This document shows, piece after piece, positions 1-12,210 of a stretch of DNA of 64,000 nucleotides; position 1 is the stretch's first letter; the number at the start of each line of letters is the position of its first letter. The notes under the pieces are model-generated. The model ran no database searches. It was not told the origin of the DNA and saw only the letters and a list, made by a program, of their open reading frames with translations. The stretch is from an uncultured Mycobacterium sp. (GTDB lineage Bacteria > Actinomycetota > Actinomycetes > Mycobacteriales > Mycobacteriaceae). The stretch lies in contig FLQS01000017.1 of assembly GCA_900078375.1 (NCBI GenBank), positions 1 through 64,000 on the forward strand, written 5' to 3'. The position numbers and the translations under genes are program-made.

Positions 1-2
1 CC

Positions 3-2414
3 GAGCTGGGTATTGATTCGATCAAGCAGGTCGAGATTTTGGCGGCGTTGCAGGCGAAGTTCCCTGGTGCTCCGGAGATTCCGGCGTCTGAGTTGGCCAA
101 CCTGCGCACCCTGCAAGACGTCGTCGACACCGTCTCCGGCTTCGCCGCCGGCGGTCGCACCGAACAGGGTGCCGCAGTGCAGCAGTCGGCTCCGGAGTCA
201 GTGGCGCCGGTCGGCCTGTCCTGCACCGAGGCGGAGCTTCGGGCTGCGCCGCCCAGCGGGTTGGCGATGGCCGGCCTGCGCGACGGCGTCGTCTTCATCA
301 CCCGCGAAGACCCTGCCTTCGCCGATGCCCTTGAGCGTGCGTTGAATGCCCGCGGGCTCCAGGCGAAGACCGTCGAGGAGGCGCCCGCCGAAGCGGGTGC
401 TGTCATCAGCCTCGCGGCGCTGGCGCCGGCCTGCACACCCGACGACTGTGTCGCGGTGCATGTGCGGGCATTCCACGCCGCGCGCAGCGTCGCCAAGAGC
501 AGTGCGCGAACACGGCTTTTCGTCACCGTGCAGTCGACGGGTGCCCGTTTCGTCGCCGCGGACGTCCCGCTGGGAGTTGCGAGCCTGGTGAAAACCGCCG
601 GCTGGGAGTGGCCGAATGCTTCGGTGCGGGCCGTCGACATGGAAACCCTCGACGCCGAACGGCTGGCGGCCGAGCTGCTGGAAGGCGGTAGCGGTATCGA
701 GGTCGCCCTGCGCGCTGACGGCACCCGGCTGGTTGCCGTCGACGACATCGAATCCTCGGTCGGAGAGGGTGAGACGATCAGCGTTGCCCCGGGCGGCGTT
801 GTCGTGGTCACCGGTGGCGCGCGCGGCGTGACGGCAGAGTCGGCTCTGGCGCTGGCCAAGCAGCACGGGCTGCGGCTGGCTCTTCTTGGCCGCACGCCGC
901 TGCGTGAGGTCACCGCCGACGAGCCGTCGGGCGCCACCTCCGCCGAGATCGCCACCGCACTGGCGGCATCGGCGCGGGCTCGTGGCGAGCAGCTGAGCCT
1001 GCCGCAGGCGAGGGCACAAGCCGAAAGCCTGCTGGCCACGCGGGAAGTCCGCACCACGCTGGCGTCTGCCGAGAATCAGGGAACCCCGGCGCGCTACTTC
1101 GCCGCGAGCATCACGGACGAAGCCGCATTGCGCAGCGTGCTGAACGAGGTTCGGCAGAACTTCGGGCCGATCGTCGGTGTGGTCCATGGTGCCGGCGTGC
1201 TGGCCGACAAGCGACTGGAAGATCTCGACGACGATGGGTTCGTCAAGGTGTTCACCACCAAACTGATTGGTGCAGAAGCACTCCTGGATGCGACATCGAC
1301 CGACGAACTGCGCTTCATTTCGCTGTTCTCCTCGATCGCGGCGCGGGCCGGGAATCCCGGGCAGGCCGCGTACGCGTCGGCTAACGCGGCACTGGAGGCC
1401 ATCGCGGCCCGTGAGTCCGCACGCCGCAACGGCGAGTGCGTGGTTCGCGCATTCGGTTGGGGCCCGTGGGACGGTGGGATGGTCGACGCGACGCTGAAGA
1501 GCCGGTTCCTCGCCGGTGGCGTCGGCGTCATCCCGATCGCCGAGGGTGCACAGTTCTTCGCCGAGCACGCGTTGTGCCGCTCGTCGGCAAGCGCGGTCGT
1601 GGTGGCCGCACCCGCGGAGCCGCGGCTTCGCGCGGCACGCCTGGACTGGGAGGTATCGGCGGAAAACCTGCCGGTGCTGACCGATCACCAGGTCCGCGGC
1701 CGGGTGGTGGTGCCGGTGGTGATCGCGCTGGACGCGATACTGCGGGCCGCGCGGGGGCTGCTCGCCGATGCGTGCCCGGTGGTCCGTGACTTCCAGGTGC
1801 TGTCGGGAGTCACCTTCGCCGAACACGAACGGCAATCTCTGACCATCGATTTCGAACCGGCCGGTTCGTCGTACACAGTCTCGATCAGTGACGCTGATGG
1901 GCGGGCGCGGTACCGCGCCACGGTGGACACCGCGGCCGTTGCCTCGCCGGAACTGTCGGTTCCGCAGGTATCGGGGTCGGCTTGGCCCCTGGGTGTCGAC
2001 GAGGCATACGCCGGCCCGCTGTTCCATGGGCCGCAGTTCTCCGTTATCGAGCAACTCGACGCTTTCGGAACTGCCGGTGGCACAGCGACTCTCAAGAGCC
2101 TGGGTGACCTCGACTGGCCGCAGAGCGGCTGGGCGATCGACGCCGCCAGCATCGATGGTGGGCTGCAGCTGGGCATCGTGTGGGCGAGTGCCCAGGGACG
2201 TCCCCTGGTCCTGCCGGTGCGGATCGGGCGTGTTGTGCTGCATCGCGCGTTCGGCGACGGCAGTATCGGGCGGTGCCGGCTGGCCGCGCATCCGGTGAAC
2301 GACAAGCGCGTCGACTTCGATATCGCGTACGAGACCTCCGACGGTGCGCTCGTCGCAACGCTCGAAGGTGTGGAGTTCTACGCTGCGGGTACCGCCGCGG
2401 ACACGTCGGCGTGA
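3..2414 (+). CDS. PUFA-synthase-like megasynthase, C-terminal part (ACP-KR-DH), 5' end outside window
   Basis: The reading frame is open at the left edge, with the first full codon at 3. It begins inside an acyl carrier protein whose GIDSIKQVEIL motif puts the phosphopantetheine serine at 18-20. A ketoreductase follows: the NADP loop VVVTGGARGVTAE lies near nt 805-845, and the catalytic Tyr is in GQAAYASAN at nt 1371. The long insert between Rossmann halves is like those of polyunsaturated fatty acid (PUFA) synthases. The last ~250 residues look like a PKS-type dehydratase, with LTDHQVRGRVVVP (catalytic His at nt 1686) and a downstream IDGGLQ Asp. The order ACP-KR-DH at a C-terminus matches PfaA or myxobacterial Pfa2 subunits; the upstream KS-AT-ACP repeats would lie outside. 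Its TGA overlaps the next GTG, implying translational coupling. Confidence 0.85.
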   Translation, partial: ELGIDSIKQVEILAALQAKFPGAPEIPASELANLRTLQDVVDTVSGFAAGGRTEQGAAVQQSAPESVAPVGLSCTEAELRAAPPSGLAMAGLRDGVVFITREDPAFADALERALNARGLQAKTVEEAPAEAGAVISLAALAPACTPDDCVAVHVRAFHAARSVAKSSARTRLFVTVQSTGARFVAADVPLGVASLVKTAGWEWPNASVRAVDMETLDAERLAAELLEGGSGIEVALRADGTRLVAVDDIESSVGEGETISVAPGGVVVVTGGARGVTAESALALAKQHGLRLALLGRTPLREVTADEPSGATSAEIATALAASARARGEQLSLPQARAQAESLLATREVRTTLASAENQGTPARYFAASITDEAALRSVLNEVRQNFGPIVGVVHGAGVLADKRLEDLDDDGFVKVFTTKLIGAEALLDATSTDELRFISLFSSIAARAGNPGQAAYASANAALEAIAARESARRNGECVVRAFGWGPWDGGMVDATLKSRFLAGGVGVIPIAEGAQFFAEHALCRSSASAVVVAAPAEPRLRAARLDWEVSAENLPVLTDHQVRGRVVVPVVIALDAILRAARGLLADACPVVRDFQVLSGVTFAEHERQSLTIDFEPAGSSYTVSISDADGRARYRATVDTAAVASPELSVPQVSGSAWPLGVDEAYAGPLFHGPQFSVIEQLDAFGTAGGTATLKSLGDLDWPQSGWAIDAASIDGGLQLGIVWASAQGRPLVLPVRIGRVVLHRAFGDGSIGRCRLAAHPVNDKRVDFDIAYETSDGALVATLEGVEFYAAGTAADTSA

Positions 2415-5400
2415 GCGGGTTCGACCCCGTCGCGATCGTCGGACGCAGTTGTGTACTGCCGGGTGTAGTCACGCCTGAGGAGCTGTTCGACGCCTCCCTG
2501 GGCGGACGCTGCCTGCTGACGCCCACCCCGCGCGATCGGTGGCGTGGGGTGGATCCCGGAAAGTTGTTGGCCAGCGACAAACAGGGGCTGCGGGTTTCGT
2601 CTGCCACCGGTGGCTATGTCGAGACATCGTTCGATCTGAGCCAATTCGCTTCGCGGATGCCCGATTTTGACCAGCTGGATCCGATCGTTGCCTGGCTTGC
2701 CCAGTGCGCGCAGCAGGCGCTGGGCGGGCCGCTCGCGGCGCCGCGGACCGGTCTGATCGTCGGCAACCTGTCGTATCCGAGCACCATGGGCACCGCGTTC
2801 GTCGAGGCCGTGTGGACCGGTGAGGGAAACGACGATCCGCGCAACCGGTTCTCGTCCGGCCTGCCGGTGCACCTGGTTGCCGGGGCGATGGAGATGAACG
2901 GGCCGGTCTACGCGCTCGACGCGGCGTGCGCATCGTCGCTCTATGCCATCAAACTGGCCTGCGACGCCCTGCACGACGGCGATGCCGACCTGATGCTCGC
3001 GGGCGGTGTCAACGGCTCGGACGACCTCTTCCTGCATCTGGGTTTCACCTCGTTGCAAGCACTCAGCCCGTCGGGCCAGTCCCGTCCCTTCCACGCGGAA
3101 GCCGATGGCCTGGTTCCCGCGCAAGGTGCGGCTCTGGTCGCACTGAAACGCCTCGACGACGCCGAACGCGCCGGTGACCATATCCTCGGCGTGATCGTGG
3201 GCGTTGGGCTCTCGAACGACGGACGCCAGAGCGGCTTCTTGGCGCCCGCGGTGGGCGGCCAGACCCGCGCGATGACGTCGGCACTCGAGCAGGCTGGGCT
3301 GACACCGGCCGATATCGACTATGTGGACTGCCACGCGACCGGCACACCGCTGGGCGACGCCACCGAACTGCAGAGCATCGCCGCCGCCTACGGTGACGTT
3401 CCGCTGAAGTTGGGCGCACTGAAAGGCAATCTGGGCCACACCATCACGGTGTCCGGCGCGGCGAGCCTGGTGAATGTGCTGTCCGCCATGCAGGCCTCGA
3501 CCATCCCGCCGACGTTGTGTGAGAAGCCGACGAACAAGCTGAGCGATACGCCGTTCACGTTGGTCACCACGCCAACGCCGTGGGACGGCCCGGTCAAGCG
3601 CGCCGCGGTCAGCAACTTCGGCTTCGGCGGTAACAACGCGCACCTGATCGTCGAGAATTACCGGGGGCCACGCGGTTCGGTCGCCCGGAAGCAGCCGCCC
3701 ACCGACGAGATCGTGATCTGCGGAATCGGTGTGGTCACCGGCGACGCACGCGACGCCGACGCGTTCCGTCGCCGGGTGCTGGGTCCTGAGGCGCAACCCA
3801 CCCCGCTCGATGTTGTCGCGCTTGAGCTTGCCGGACTTGGCTTTCCGCCCAACGAGCTCGCCGGGAGCCTCAGCCAGCAGACAGTGATGCTGGCCGCGGC
3901 GGGCGAGGCGCTGCACAACGTGAACGCCGATCCGGAGCGGACCGGTGTCTTCGTGGGCATGGGCTGCGATGCCACTATTGCCCGGCAACGGTTGCGAGTG
4001 CTGAACACCGACAATGACCAGTGGTTGACGGCGAACAAAGAGGCCGCGCCGAAACTGACCGCCGACGGCGTGATCGGAACCATGCCGAACATTCCCGCCA
4101 ACCGCATTCATGCGCAGCGCGACTTCCGCGGGTTCGGCTTCACCGTCTCCACCGAAGAGCTCTCGGCGATCACCGCGCTGCAGATCGGGATCCGGGCCTT
4201 GCGGCACCGGGAACTCGACACTGTCGTCGCCGGTGCGGTCGACATGTGTTGTGAGCCAGCGCATTCGCGAGCAGCCGACGCACTCGACGCAGATACCAGC
4301 CTGTTGCACGGCGATGCCGCTGTGGCTTTTGTCCTCAAGCGGCGCGCCGATGCGGAAGCCGCGGGCGATGAGATCATCGCCGTCATCGACAGCGACGATG
4401 AGCCGATCGCGACCGAACCGAATTTCGCTGCCGGACGATTCGGCCGCACCCACGCGGCCAGCGCCGCCGTGGAGATCGCGGCGCGCGCGGAGGCGGTGCG
4501 AGCGCGGGTGCGGGTGGACAAGGCCGGTGCGCAGCCCGCACCGGGGGGCACAACTGCTGCGGTGTGGATAGAGGCGCTGGGCGGACATGCCGACGGTATT
4601 ACCGTCTCTGCGGCGGGCGGTGCACCGAAACCGTTGGCTGTCGGCGTTGTTCCGCTGTCCGAGCGCTATGCCGGCGGTGACCGAGCCGATCTGCTGAGCC
4701 GGCTGCAACGCGGCGAACCGGGCGGCAGCGGACCCGTGCGGTGTTCGTTGGTGGGGGACAGCCAGGCAGGAGTGGACGCCCTTCGGCAGCAGGCCGTGCA
4801 ACGCCTGGAACGTGGCGAGATACCGGTCATCCCTGGCATCGCGTTCGCCGACGCCCCAGTGACCGGAGAACTTGCGTTCACCTTCACCGGTGCGGCCGCG
4901 GCCTACCCGGGTGCCGGGCGTGAACTGTTGTTCGCGTGGCCCGAGATCGGCGATGCACTCACCCAACGCTTCTCCGGCGTTGGCGATTTGGCCCGCGCTC
5001 TGCACGGTGCGGGGATCACCACCCTGGACCCACGCACCCAGCTGACCGGCTGTGCGCTGGTCTGTCAGTCGCAGGCCGAGTTCTCCCGGACCGTTCTTGG
5101 CCTCAAACCCACTGCTGCTATTGGCCTTTCCTCGGGCGAGACGAACTCGCTGATGGCCTTTGGGGTCTGGAGCGACCTGGAACCGATGCTCGATGAGATC
5201 GAGGCGTCGGGCATGTACGGCGACGAGCTGACCGGCGAATGCCGGGTGGCGGCCGCCGACTGGGGGCTGGGTGACCAACCGGCCCCGTGGGAGTGCTGGC
5301 GTATCACCGCACCCCGGCCATTGGTCGACGCGGCGCTCGCTGTCGAGCCACGCGCCTATATGACCATCGTTCAAGCACCAGACGATTGCGTGATCGGCGG

Positions 5401-8400
5401 GGATCCCGCAGCGTGCCGACGGGTGATCGACGCTGTTGACGGTGCGACGGCGATACCGCTCGGTCTGGATATGGTCATCCACTGCGAAGCGATGGCACCG
5501 TTCGCCGACACCTGGCGCAACATCCACACCCGGGAGACGCACGAGGTGCCGGACATCCGGTTCTACACCAACGCGGTCAACCGTGCCTATGTGCCGACCC
5601 GGGAAGCGGCTGCCGAGGCGATCACCCGGCAAGCCCTCGAGCCGATCGATTTCCCCGCGACGGTGCTCCAAGCATGGGAGGACGGCGTCCGCGTCTTCGT
5701 GGAGCACGGGCCTCGCGCCATCCTGACCGCAGCGGTCTCGAAAATCCTTGGCGATCGGCCACATCTGGCCGTCGCCCTGGACCCCCAGGAACGCCGCGGG
5801 CTGCGCGCTCTCGCCGAGAGCGTGGGCAGGCTATGGGTGCACGGGCTGCCAGTCGATATCGGCGCATTCGACGCGCGCATTCAGCAACTGCATGAACAGG
5901 GTCGGGCAGCGCCGCCGGAGAACACCCGCACGCTCACACTGGCCGCCCATTGGCCCGCTATCGTCTCGACCCCCGAGGCGAGCAAGACTGTTACGACGCC
6001 GGAGGCGTCCCCGATCGAGAGTGCTCCCATGCCCATGCCAGAAGTGGACCACGGAAGTGTTCAAGTCATGCCGCCCGCGCCGGTCCATCCCTCGCCGCTG
6101 GTAGTAGCCCAGGAGATCGTCGTCCAATCCGTCCCGGACACCAGGACTGCCGTCGCCAGGCCCGTCGCCCCCGCGGCCGCAACGGTCAGCGATCAGACGG
6201 CCGCAGCGCTGAATCTGGTTACCTCCGTGAGTGATGCGCATTCGGCGTTCCTCGAGCGGCAAGCCCAGGCTCATACGTCGTTCCTGAAGTCACGCGGTGA
6301 TCTGCTCGCCTTGGTATCGGGACGACGGGGATCGGCACCTACGCCGACGGCTAGTGCGCCTGCGCGGTACGCACCTGCACCTGCACCTGCACCGGTGACG
6401 GCCGCACCCGCAGCGACCGCGCCGGCGCCGGCACCGAGCGCGCCGCCGCCACCTCCGCCGGTGACATCCACGCCGGCGCCCGCACCCGCGCCAAGCACGC
6501 CGGCACCGGCTCCGGTACCGAGCAGGCGACCGGCACCGGTCAAAGAACCGCTGTGGAACCGTGCGCAGCTGGAAATCCTTGCCGGCGGCAAGGTCTCGGA
6601 GGTGATGGGACCGAAGTTTGCCGAGTACGACCAGTACGAGCGTCTGGTGCGGATGCCCGAGCCGCCGCTGCTGCTGGCCGATCGGGTGATGAGCATCGAG
6701 GGTGAGCCCGGCGCGATGGGCACCGGCCTCATCGTCACCGAAACCGATGTCGACCCTGACGCCTGGTACATCCACAACGGCCGGATGTCGCCGGGTGTGG
6801 TGATCGAGAGTGGTCAGGCCGACCTGCTGCTCGCCTCGTATCTGGGCGCGGATTTCACCAACCGCAGTGAGCGCGTCTACCGTCTGCTCGGGTGTGATCT
6901 GACGTTCATGGGTGAACTGCCCAAGGGTGGCGACACGCTGCACTATGAGATTCACATCGACGGCCACGCGAAAACCGGTGATACCCGGCTGTTCTTCTTC
7001 CATTACGACTGCTACATCGGCGACCGGCTGATGATCTCGGTGCGCAACGGACAGGCCGGGTTCTTCTCCGACGCGGAGCTCGCCGAGTCCGACGGGGTGT
7101 TGTGGGACGCCGCCGACGACGCACCGCGTGAGGGCGCAGTTCGCGACGAGCCGCCCGTTGTCACGCAGAAGCGTTCCTTCAGCCGCGATGAGCTGGACGC
7201 ATTCGTCGAAGGGCACGCCTACTCCTGCTTCGGCGCCGGTTTCGAGCGTGCCGCCGCGCACACCCGGACCCCGTCGCTTCCCAAGGGGAAGCTTCGGCTG
7301 ATCGACGAGATCGCCGAGTTCGATCCGACTGGCGGGCCGTGGGGACGTGGTTATCTGCGTGCGACCGCCGCGGTGCCCAAGGACATGTGGTTCTACGACG
7401 GGCATTTCAAGAACGATCCCTGCATGCCGGGGACGTTGATGGCCGACGCGGCCACCCAGGCCCTGTCCTTCGCGATGGCTGCCTACGGTTTCACCATCGA
7501 GAAGGATGGTTGGCGGTTTGAGCCCGTCCCGGATGACATGGCGCGGTTCGTGTGCCGCGGTCAGGTGACCCCGGACGCCGACCACATGCTCGATTACGAG
7601 GTGTTCATCGAAGAGATCATCGACGGGCCGACACCCACGGTCTTCGCCGCATTGCTTTGCCGCAGTGACGGTTTCAAGGTCTTCCACGCCCGGCGCTTCG
7701 GCATGCGCCTGGTTCCGGACTGGCCGATGCCGCCCGGTGCGCCCGGCCCGGTGCAGATCCTGGCCGGTACCAACGATGTTCGCGGTGATCAGGGCGCACT
7801 GCTGGCCTGCGGGCGTGGCATGCCCTCGGATGCGTTCGGCGCCTTGTACGCACCGTTCGACGGCGCTCGCCGGGCGCCGCGTCTGCCCGACGAGCCGTAT
7901 CACTTCATGTCGCGGGTGCTCAGCGTGTCCAGCCCGCCGGGGGTGCCGACCAAGGGCGGCACCGTCGTCGCGGAATACGACGTCCCGGCCGGCGAATGGT
8001 ATTTCGAGGACGGCAAGACCGACGCGGTCCCGATGCCGGTCCTGATCGAAATCCTGCTGCAGCCCTGCGGCTGGCTGTCGTCGTACAACGGGTTCGCCGC
8101 CAATCGCCCTGACGACGTGGTGTTCCGCAACCTCGACGGTGGGGAAGTCGTCCAACACACGCCGGCCCGGGTCGGGACGCTGCGGGTGACGTCGACTCTG
8201 GAGCGGTTCGCCGACGGGGCCGGCTCGACGATCGTATTCTTCGACGTCATCTGCACCCAAGGCGACGCCGTCGTGATGACGATGAAAACGGCCTTCGGGT
8301 TCTTCAGTCCGGAAGCACTGAAGAACCAGGTCGGCCTGCGGACGAAGCCGGGTGTGCTGGAGGCGCTTTCCGAGCCGGCTCCGGTCGCACTGTCCTACAA

Positions 8401-8872
8401 TTCCCCGGAACTCACCGGCGCCCCTTGGCTGGACCAGGGCCGTCTTCAGGTTCTCGACCGCGTCAATTTCTGGCCGGGCGGGGGAGAAGCAGGTCTGGGT
8501 CGACTGGTCGCCGAGTACGACGTCACCCCCGAGGCATGGTTCTTCAAGGCCCACTTCTTCCAGGACCCGGTGCAGCCCGGTTCGCTCGGCCTGGAGGCCA
8601 TGCAACAGGCGGCTCGCGCGGCGGCCAAGTTGTCGGGATTGGCCGACGGAGGAACCGCATTCGAGCCTGTCGCTTTGGACCAGACATTCAGCTGGAAGTT
8701 CCGCGGTCAGGTGACGCCGACCAACAAGCGCACCCGATCCGAAATTGAGATCCTGTCCACCGAGCGAGATGAGCGGGGTGTGCTGATTGTGTTCGACGGC
8801 CGGTTCTGGGTCGACGATCTGTGCATCTACGAGACACGCGGGATGGGCGTACGCGTCGTCGTTCGGTCATGA
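2411..8872 (+). CDS. PUFA-synthase subunit, KS-CLF-AT-(hotdog dehydratase)x4, PfaC/Pfa3-like
   Basis: A 2153-residue protein. The GTG start at 2411 overlaps the previous stop (GTGA) and leads directly into the KS ([14 protein letters not shown]); a longer in-frame extension to 2180 only shadows the upstream gene. Domains: ketosynthase ~1-420 with Cys173 (DAACASS), His308 (HATGT) and His343 (KGNLGH); chain-length factor ~435-800, where the Cys position is replaced (STEEL near 581); acyltransferase ~870-1200 with Ser908 in GLSSGE; helical segment ~1270-1310; Ala/Pro linker ~1310-1380. Four FabA-type hotdogs follow. The second (DGHF, His1665) and fourth (KAHF, His2048) keep the catalytic His; the first and third lack it. 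KS-CLF-AT-DH-DH matches myxobacterial Pfa3 without the C-terminal AGPAT. Product chain and unsaturation are unknown. Confidence 0.88.
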   Translation: MSGFDPVAIVGRSCVLPGVVTPEELFDASLGGRCLLTPTPRDRWRGVDPGKLLASDKQGLRVSSATGGYVETSFDLSQFASRMPDFDQLDPIVAWLAQCAQQALGGPLAAPRTGLIVGNLSYPSTMGTAFVEAVWTGEGNDDPRNRFSSGLPVHLVAGAMEMNGPVYALDAACASSLYAIKLACDALHDGDADLMLAGGVNGSDDLFLHLGFTSLQALSPSGQSRPFHAEADGLVPAQGAALVALKRLDDAERAGDHILGVIVGVGLSNDGRQSGFLAPAVGGQTRAMTSALEQAGLTPADIDYVDCHATGTPLGDATELQSIAAAYGDVPLKLGALKGNLGHTITVSGAASLVNVLSAMQASTIPPTLCEKPTNKLSDTPFTLVTTPTPWDGPVKRAAVSNFGFGGNNAHLIVENYRGPRGSVARKQPPTDEIVICGIGVVTGDARDADAFRRRVLGPEAQPTPLDVVALELAGLGFPPNELAGSLSQQTVMLAAAGEALHNVNADPERTGVFVGMGCDATIARQRLRVLNTDNDQWLTANKEAAPKLTADGVIGTMPNIPANRIHAQRDFRGFGFTVSTEELSAITALQIGIRALRHRELDTVVAGAVDMCCEPAHSRAADALDADTSLLHGDAAVAFVLKRRADAEAAGDEIIAVIDSDDEPIATEPNFAAGRFGRTHAASAAVEIAARAEAVRARVRVDKAGAQPAPGGTTAAVWIEALGGHADGITVSAAGGAPKPLAVGVVPLSERYAGGDRADLLSRLQRGEPGGSGPVRCSLVGDSQAGVDALRQQAVQRLERGEIPVIPGIAFADAPVTGELAFTFTGAAAAYPGAGRELLFAWPEIGDALTQRFSGVGDLARALHGAGITTLDPRTQLTGCALVCQSQAEFSRTVLGLKPTAAIGLSSGETNSLMAFGVWSDLEPMLDEIEASGMYGDELTGECRVAAADWGLGDQPAPWECWRITAPRPLVDAALAVEPRAYMTIVQAPDDCVIGGDPAACRRVIDAVDGATAIPLGLDMVIHCEAMAPFADTWRNIHTRETHEVPDIRFYTNAVNRAYVPTREAAAEAITRQALEPIDFPATVLQAWEDGVRVFVEHGPRAILTAAVSKILGDRPHLAVALDPQERRGLRALAESVGRLWVHGLPVDIGAFDARIQQLHEQGRAAPPENTRTLTLAAHWPAIVSTPEASKTVTTPEASPIESAPMPMPEVDHGSVQVMPPAPVHPSPLVVAQEIVVQSVPDTRTAVARPVAPAAATVSDQTAAALNLVTSVSDAHSAFLERQAQAHTSFLKSRGDLLALVSGRRGSAPTPTASAPARYAPAPAPAPVTAAPAATAPAPAPSAPPPPPPVTSTPAPAPAPSTPAPAPVPSRRPAPVKEPLWNRAQLEILAGGKVSEVMGPKFAEYDQYERLVRMPEPPLLLADRVMSIEGEPGAMGTGLIVTETDVDPDAWYIHNGRMSPGVVIESGQADLLLASYLGADFTNRSERVYRLLGCDLTFMGELPKGGDTLHYEIHIDGHAKTGDTRLFFFHYDCYIGDRLMISVRNGQAGFFSDAELAESDGVLWDAADDAPREGAVRDEPPVVTQKRSFSRDELDAFVEGHAYSCFGAGFERAAAHTRTPSLPKGKLRLIDEIAEFDPTGGPWGRGYLRATAAVPKDMWFYDGHFKNDPCMPGTLMADAATQALSFAMAAYGFTIEKDGWRFEPVPDDMARFVCRGQVTPDADHMLDYEVFIEEIIDGPTPTVFAALLCRSDGFKVFHARRFGMRLVPDWPMPPGAPGPVQILAGTNDVRGDQGALLACGRGMPSDAFGALYAPFDGARRAPRLPDEPYHFMSRVLSVSSPPGVPTKGGTVVAEYDVPAGEWYFEDGKTDAVPMPVLIEILLQPCGWLSSYNGFAANRPDDVVFRNLDGGEVVQHTPARVGTLRVTSTLERFADGAGSTIVFFDVICTQGDAVVMTMKTAFGFFSPEALKNQVGLRTKPGVLEALSEPAPVALSYNSPELTGAPWLDQGRLQVLDRVNFWPGGGEAGLGRLVAEYDVTPEAWFFKAHFFQDPVQPGSLGLEAMQQAARAAAKLSGLADGGTAFEPVALDQTFSWKFRGQVTPTNKRTRSEIEILSTERDERGVLIVFDGRFWVDDLCIYETRGMGVRVVVRS

Positions 8873-8879
8873 TGTTGCT

Positions 8880-10747
<1,868 letters not shown>

Positions 10748-10763
10748 CAGGAGAGCGCAAGTA

Positions 10764-12200
10764 ATGACGGAACTGGGCAAGGCACTGCGCGCGGTGAGCA
10801 CCGCCATTCCAGGACTTGTCATCTGGGACCTTCCTGTTCATGGCGACAATCGCGGGTGGTTCAAGGAGAACTGGCAACGCGAGAAGATGGTCGCCGCCGG
10901 CATGCCCGATTTCGGGCCGGTCCAGAACAATGTCTCGTTCAACGAGTCGGCAGGCACGACGCGCGGTATCCACGCCGAACCGTGGGACAAGTACATCTCG
11001 GTGGCCACCGGACGGATCTTCTGCGCGTGGGTTGACCTGCGGGACGGGCCGACGTTCGGCACGGTGGTGACCGCTGAGATCGATCCGTCGCGCGCCGTGT
11101 TCGTGCCGCAGGGTGTTGGCAACGGATTTCAGACGCTGGAGCCGAACACCGCCTACACCTACCTCGTCAACGACCACTACTCACCGGACGGTGTCTACAC
11201 CTCGCTGAACCCGGCCGATGCGACCATCGCCATCGACTGGCCGATCCCGCTGGACCAAGCCGAATTGTCTGCTAAAGACCGGGCCCAGGGGCCGTTGTCG
11301 GAAGTTGTCCCCGTCGCGCCGCGCAAGACTTTGGTGATCGGCTCCGGTGGCCAACTGGGCCGCGCACTGCAAGCGGCTTACGAAAGTGCTTCGCACGTCG
11401 AGTTTGTCGACCTTCCCGACTTCGATCTCACGTCCGGTGATCTCGGTTCGGCGCGACCCTGGCGCGAGTACGACACGATCATCAACGCCGCGGCCTACAC
11501 GGCGGTGGACGCGGCCGAGACCGCGGAAGGCCGTGCTGCGGCGTGGGCCGCGAACGTCACCGGCATCGCAAATCTGGCACGTGTCGCGTCGGCGCACCGA
11601 CTGACTGTTGTCCACATTTCGAGTGACTACGTGTTCGACGGCACCGCGACGCGGCCCCACCGCGAGGACGATCCGATGACCCCGCTCGGCGTTTACGGAC
11701 AAACGAAGGCGGCCGGCGATCAGATCATCAGCACGCTGGACCGGCACTACATCCTGCGCACCTCATGGGTGATCGGCGAGGGGCGAAACTTCGTGCGCAC
11801 CATGCTTTCTCTCGCCGATCGGGGCGTTGACCCGGCGGTGGTCGACGACCAGATCGGGCGCCTGACGTTCACCTCGGAGCTGGCCAGGGCGATCCGGCAC
11901 CTGACCGAGAACCACGTGCCGTACGGGACCTACAACATCACCGGGTCCGGCCCGGCCACCTCATGGGCGGATGTGGCGCGACGCACGTTCGAACTCGCGG
12001 GCCACGATCCGAACCGGGTGAGCGGGGTCTCCACGGCGGAGTACTTCGCGTCGGCCACCAATCCCGTCTCGCCGCGTCCGGCCAGCGGTGTTCTCGATCT
12101 GACGAAAATCGAGGCAACCGGATTCGTGCCGGCTGCTGCCGATGAGACGCTGCAGAATTACGTGCGGCTGGAGACCCGGGCGACGTCCGGGGCCGGCTAA
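10764..12200 (+). CDS. Bifunctional dTDP-4-keto-6-deoxyglucose 3,5-epimerase / dTDP-4-ketorhamnose reductase (RmlC-RmlD fusion)
   Basis: A 478-residue protein that completes dTDP-L-rhamnose. Residues ~1-188 are an RmlC cupin, with DNRGWFKENW, GIHAEPWDKYISV and FVPQGVGNGF. Residues ~190-478 are RmlD, with TLVIGSGGQLGRAL for NAD(P) binding, INAAAYTAVDAAE, the HISSDYVFDG segment and the YGQTKAAGD Tyr-Lys pair. The two are usually separate genes; fused forms are known in actinobacteria. AGGAGAG lies about 8 bases before the ATG. The gene sits 16 bases after rmlB and ends the + strand operon, 10 bases before the convergent mmpL gene. Confidence 0.93.
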   Translation: MTELGKALRAVSTAIPGLVIWDLPVHGDNRGWFKENWQREKMVAAGMPDFGPVQNNVSFNESAGTTRGIHAEPWDKYISVATGRIFCAWVDLRDGPTFGTVVTAEIDPSRAVFVPQGVGNGFQTLEPNTAYTYLVNDHYSPDGVYTSLNPADATIAIDWPIPLDQAELSAKDRAQGPLSEVVPVAPRKTLVIGSGGQLGRALQAAYESASHVEFVDLPDFDLTSGDLGSARPWREYDTIINAAAYTAVDAAETAEGRAAAWAANVTGIANLARVASAHRLTVVHISSDYVFDGTATRPHREDDPMTPLGVYGQTKAAGDQIISTLDRHYILRTSWVIGEGRNFVRTMLSLADRGVDPAVVDDQIGRLTFTSELARAIRHLTENHVPYGTYNITGSGPATSWADVARRTFELAGHDPNRVSGVSTAEYFASATNPVSPRPASGVLDLTKIEATGFVPAAADETLQNYVRLETRATSGAG

Positions 12201-12210
12201 CCCACGCGAA

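Noticed and set aside
198..2291. Long antisense ORF (697 codons) opposite the ACP-KR-DH gene
   Set aside because: No recognisable domain, Arg/Gly/His-rich composition typical of GC-rich antisense frames; the sense strand has clear KR and DH motifs.
2378..5764. 1128-codon antisense ORF opposite KS-CLF-AT
   Set aside because: Lies entirely over the KS-CLF-AT coding sequence, has no family signature and shows antisense-type composition.
6360..6540. GCACC/CCGGCG repeat tract as a possible repeat element or CRISPR-like array
   Set aside because: It encodes an in-frame Ala/Pro linker between AT and dehydratase domains; irregular units without spacers.
6290..8605. 771-codon antisense ORF opposite the dehydratase domains
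   Set aside because: Shadow of the real gene in GC-rich DNA; no domain recognised.
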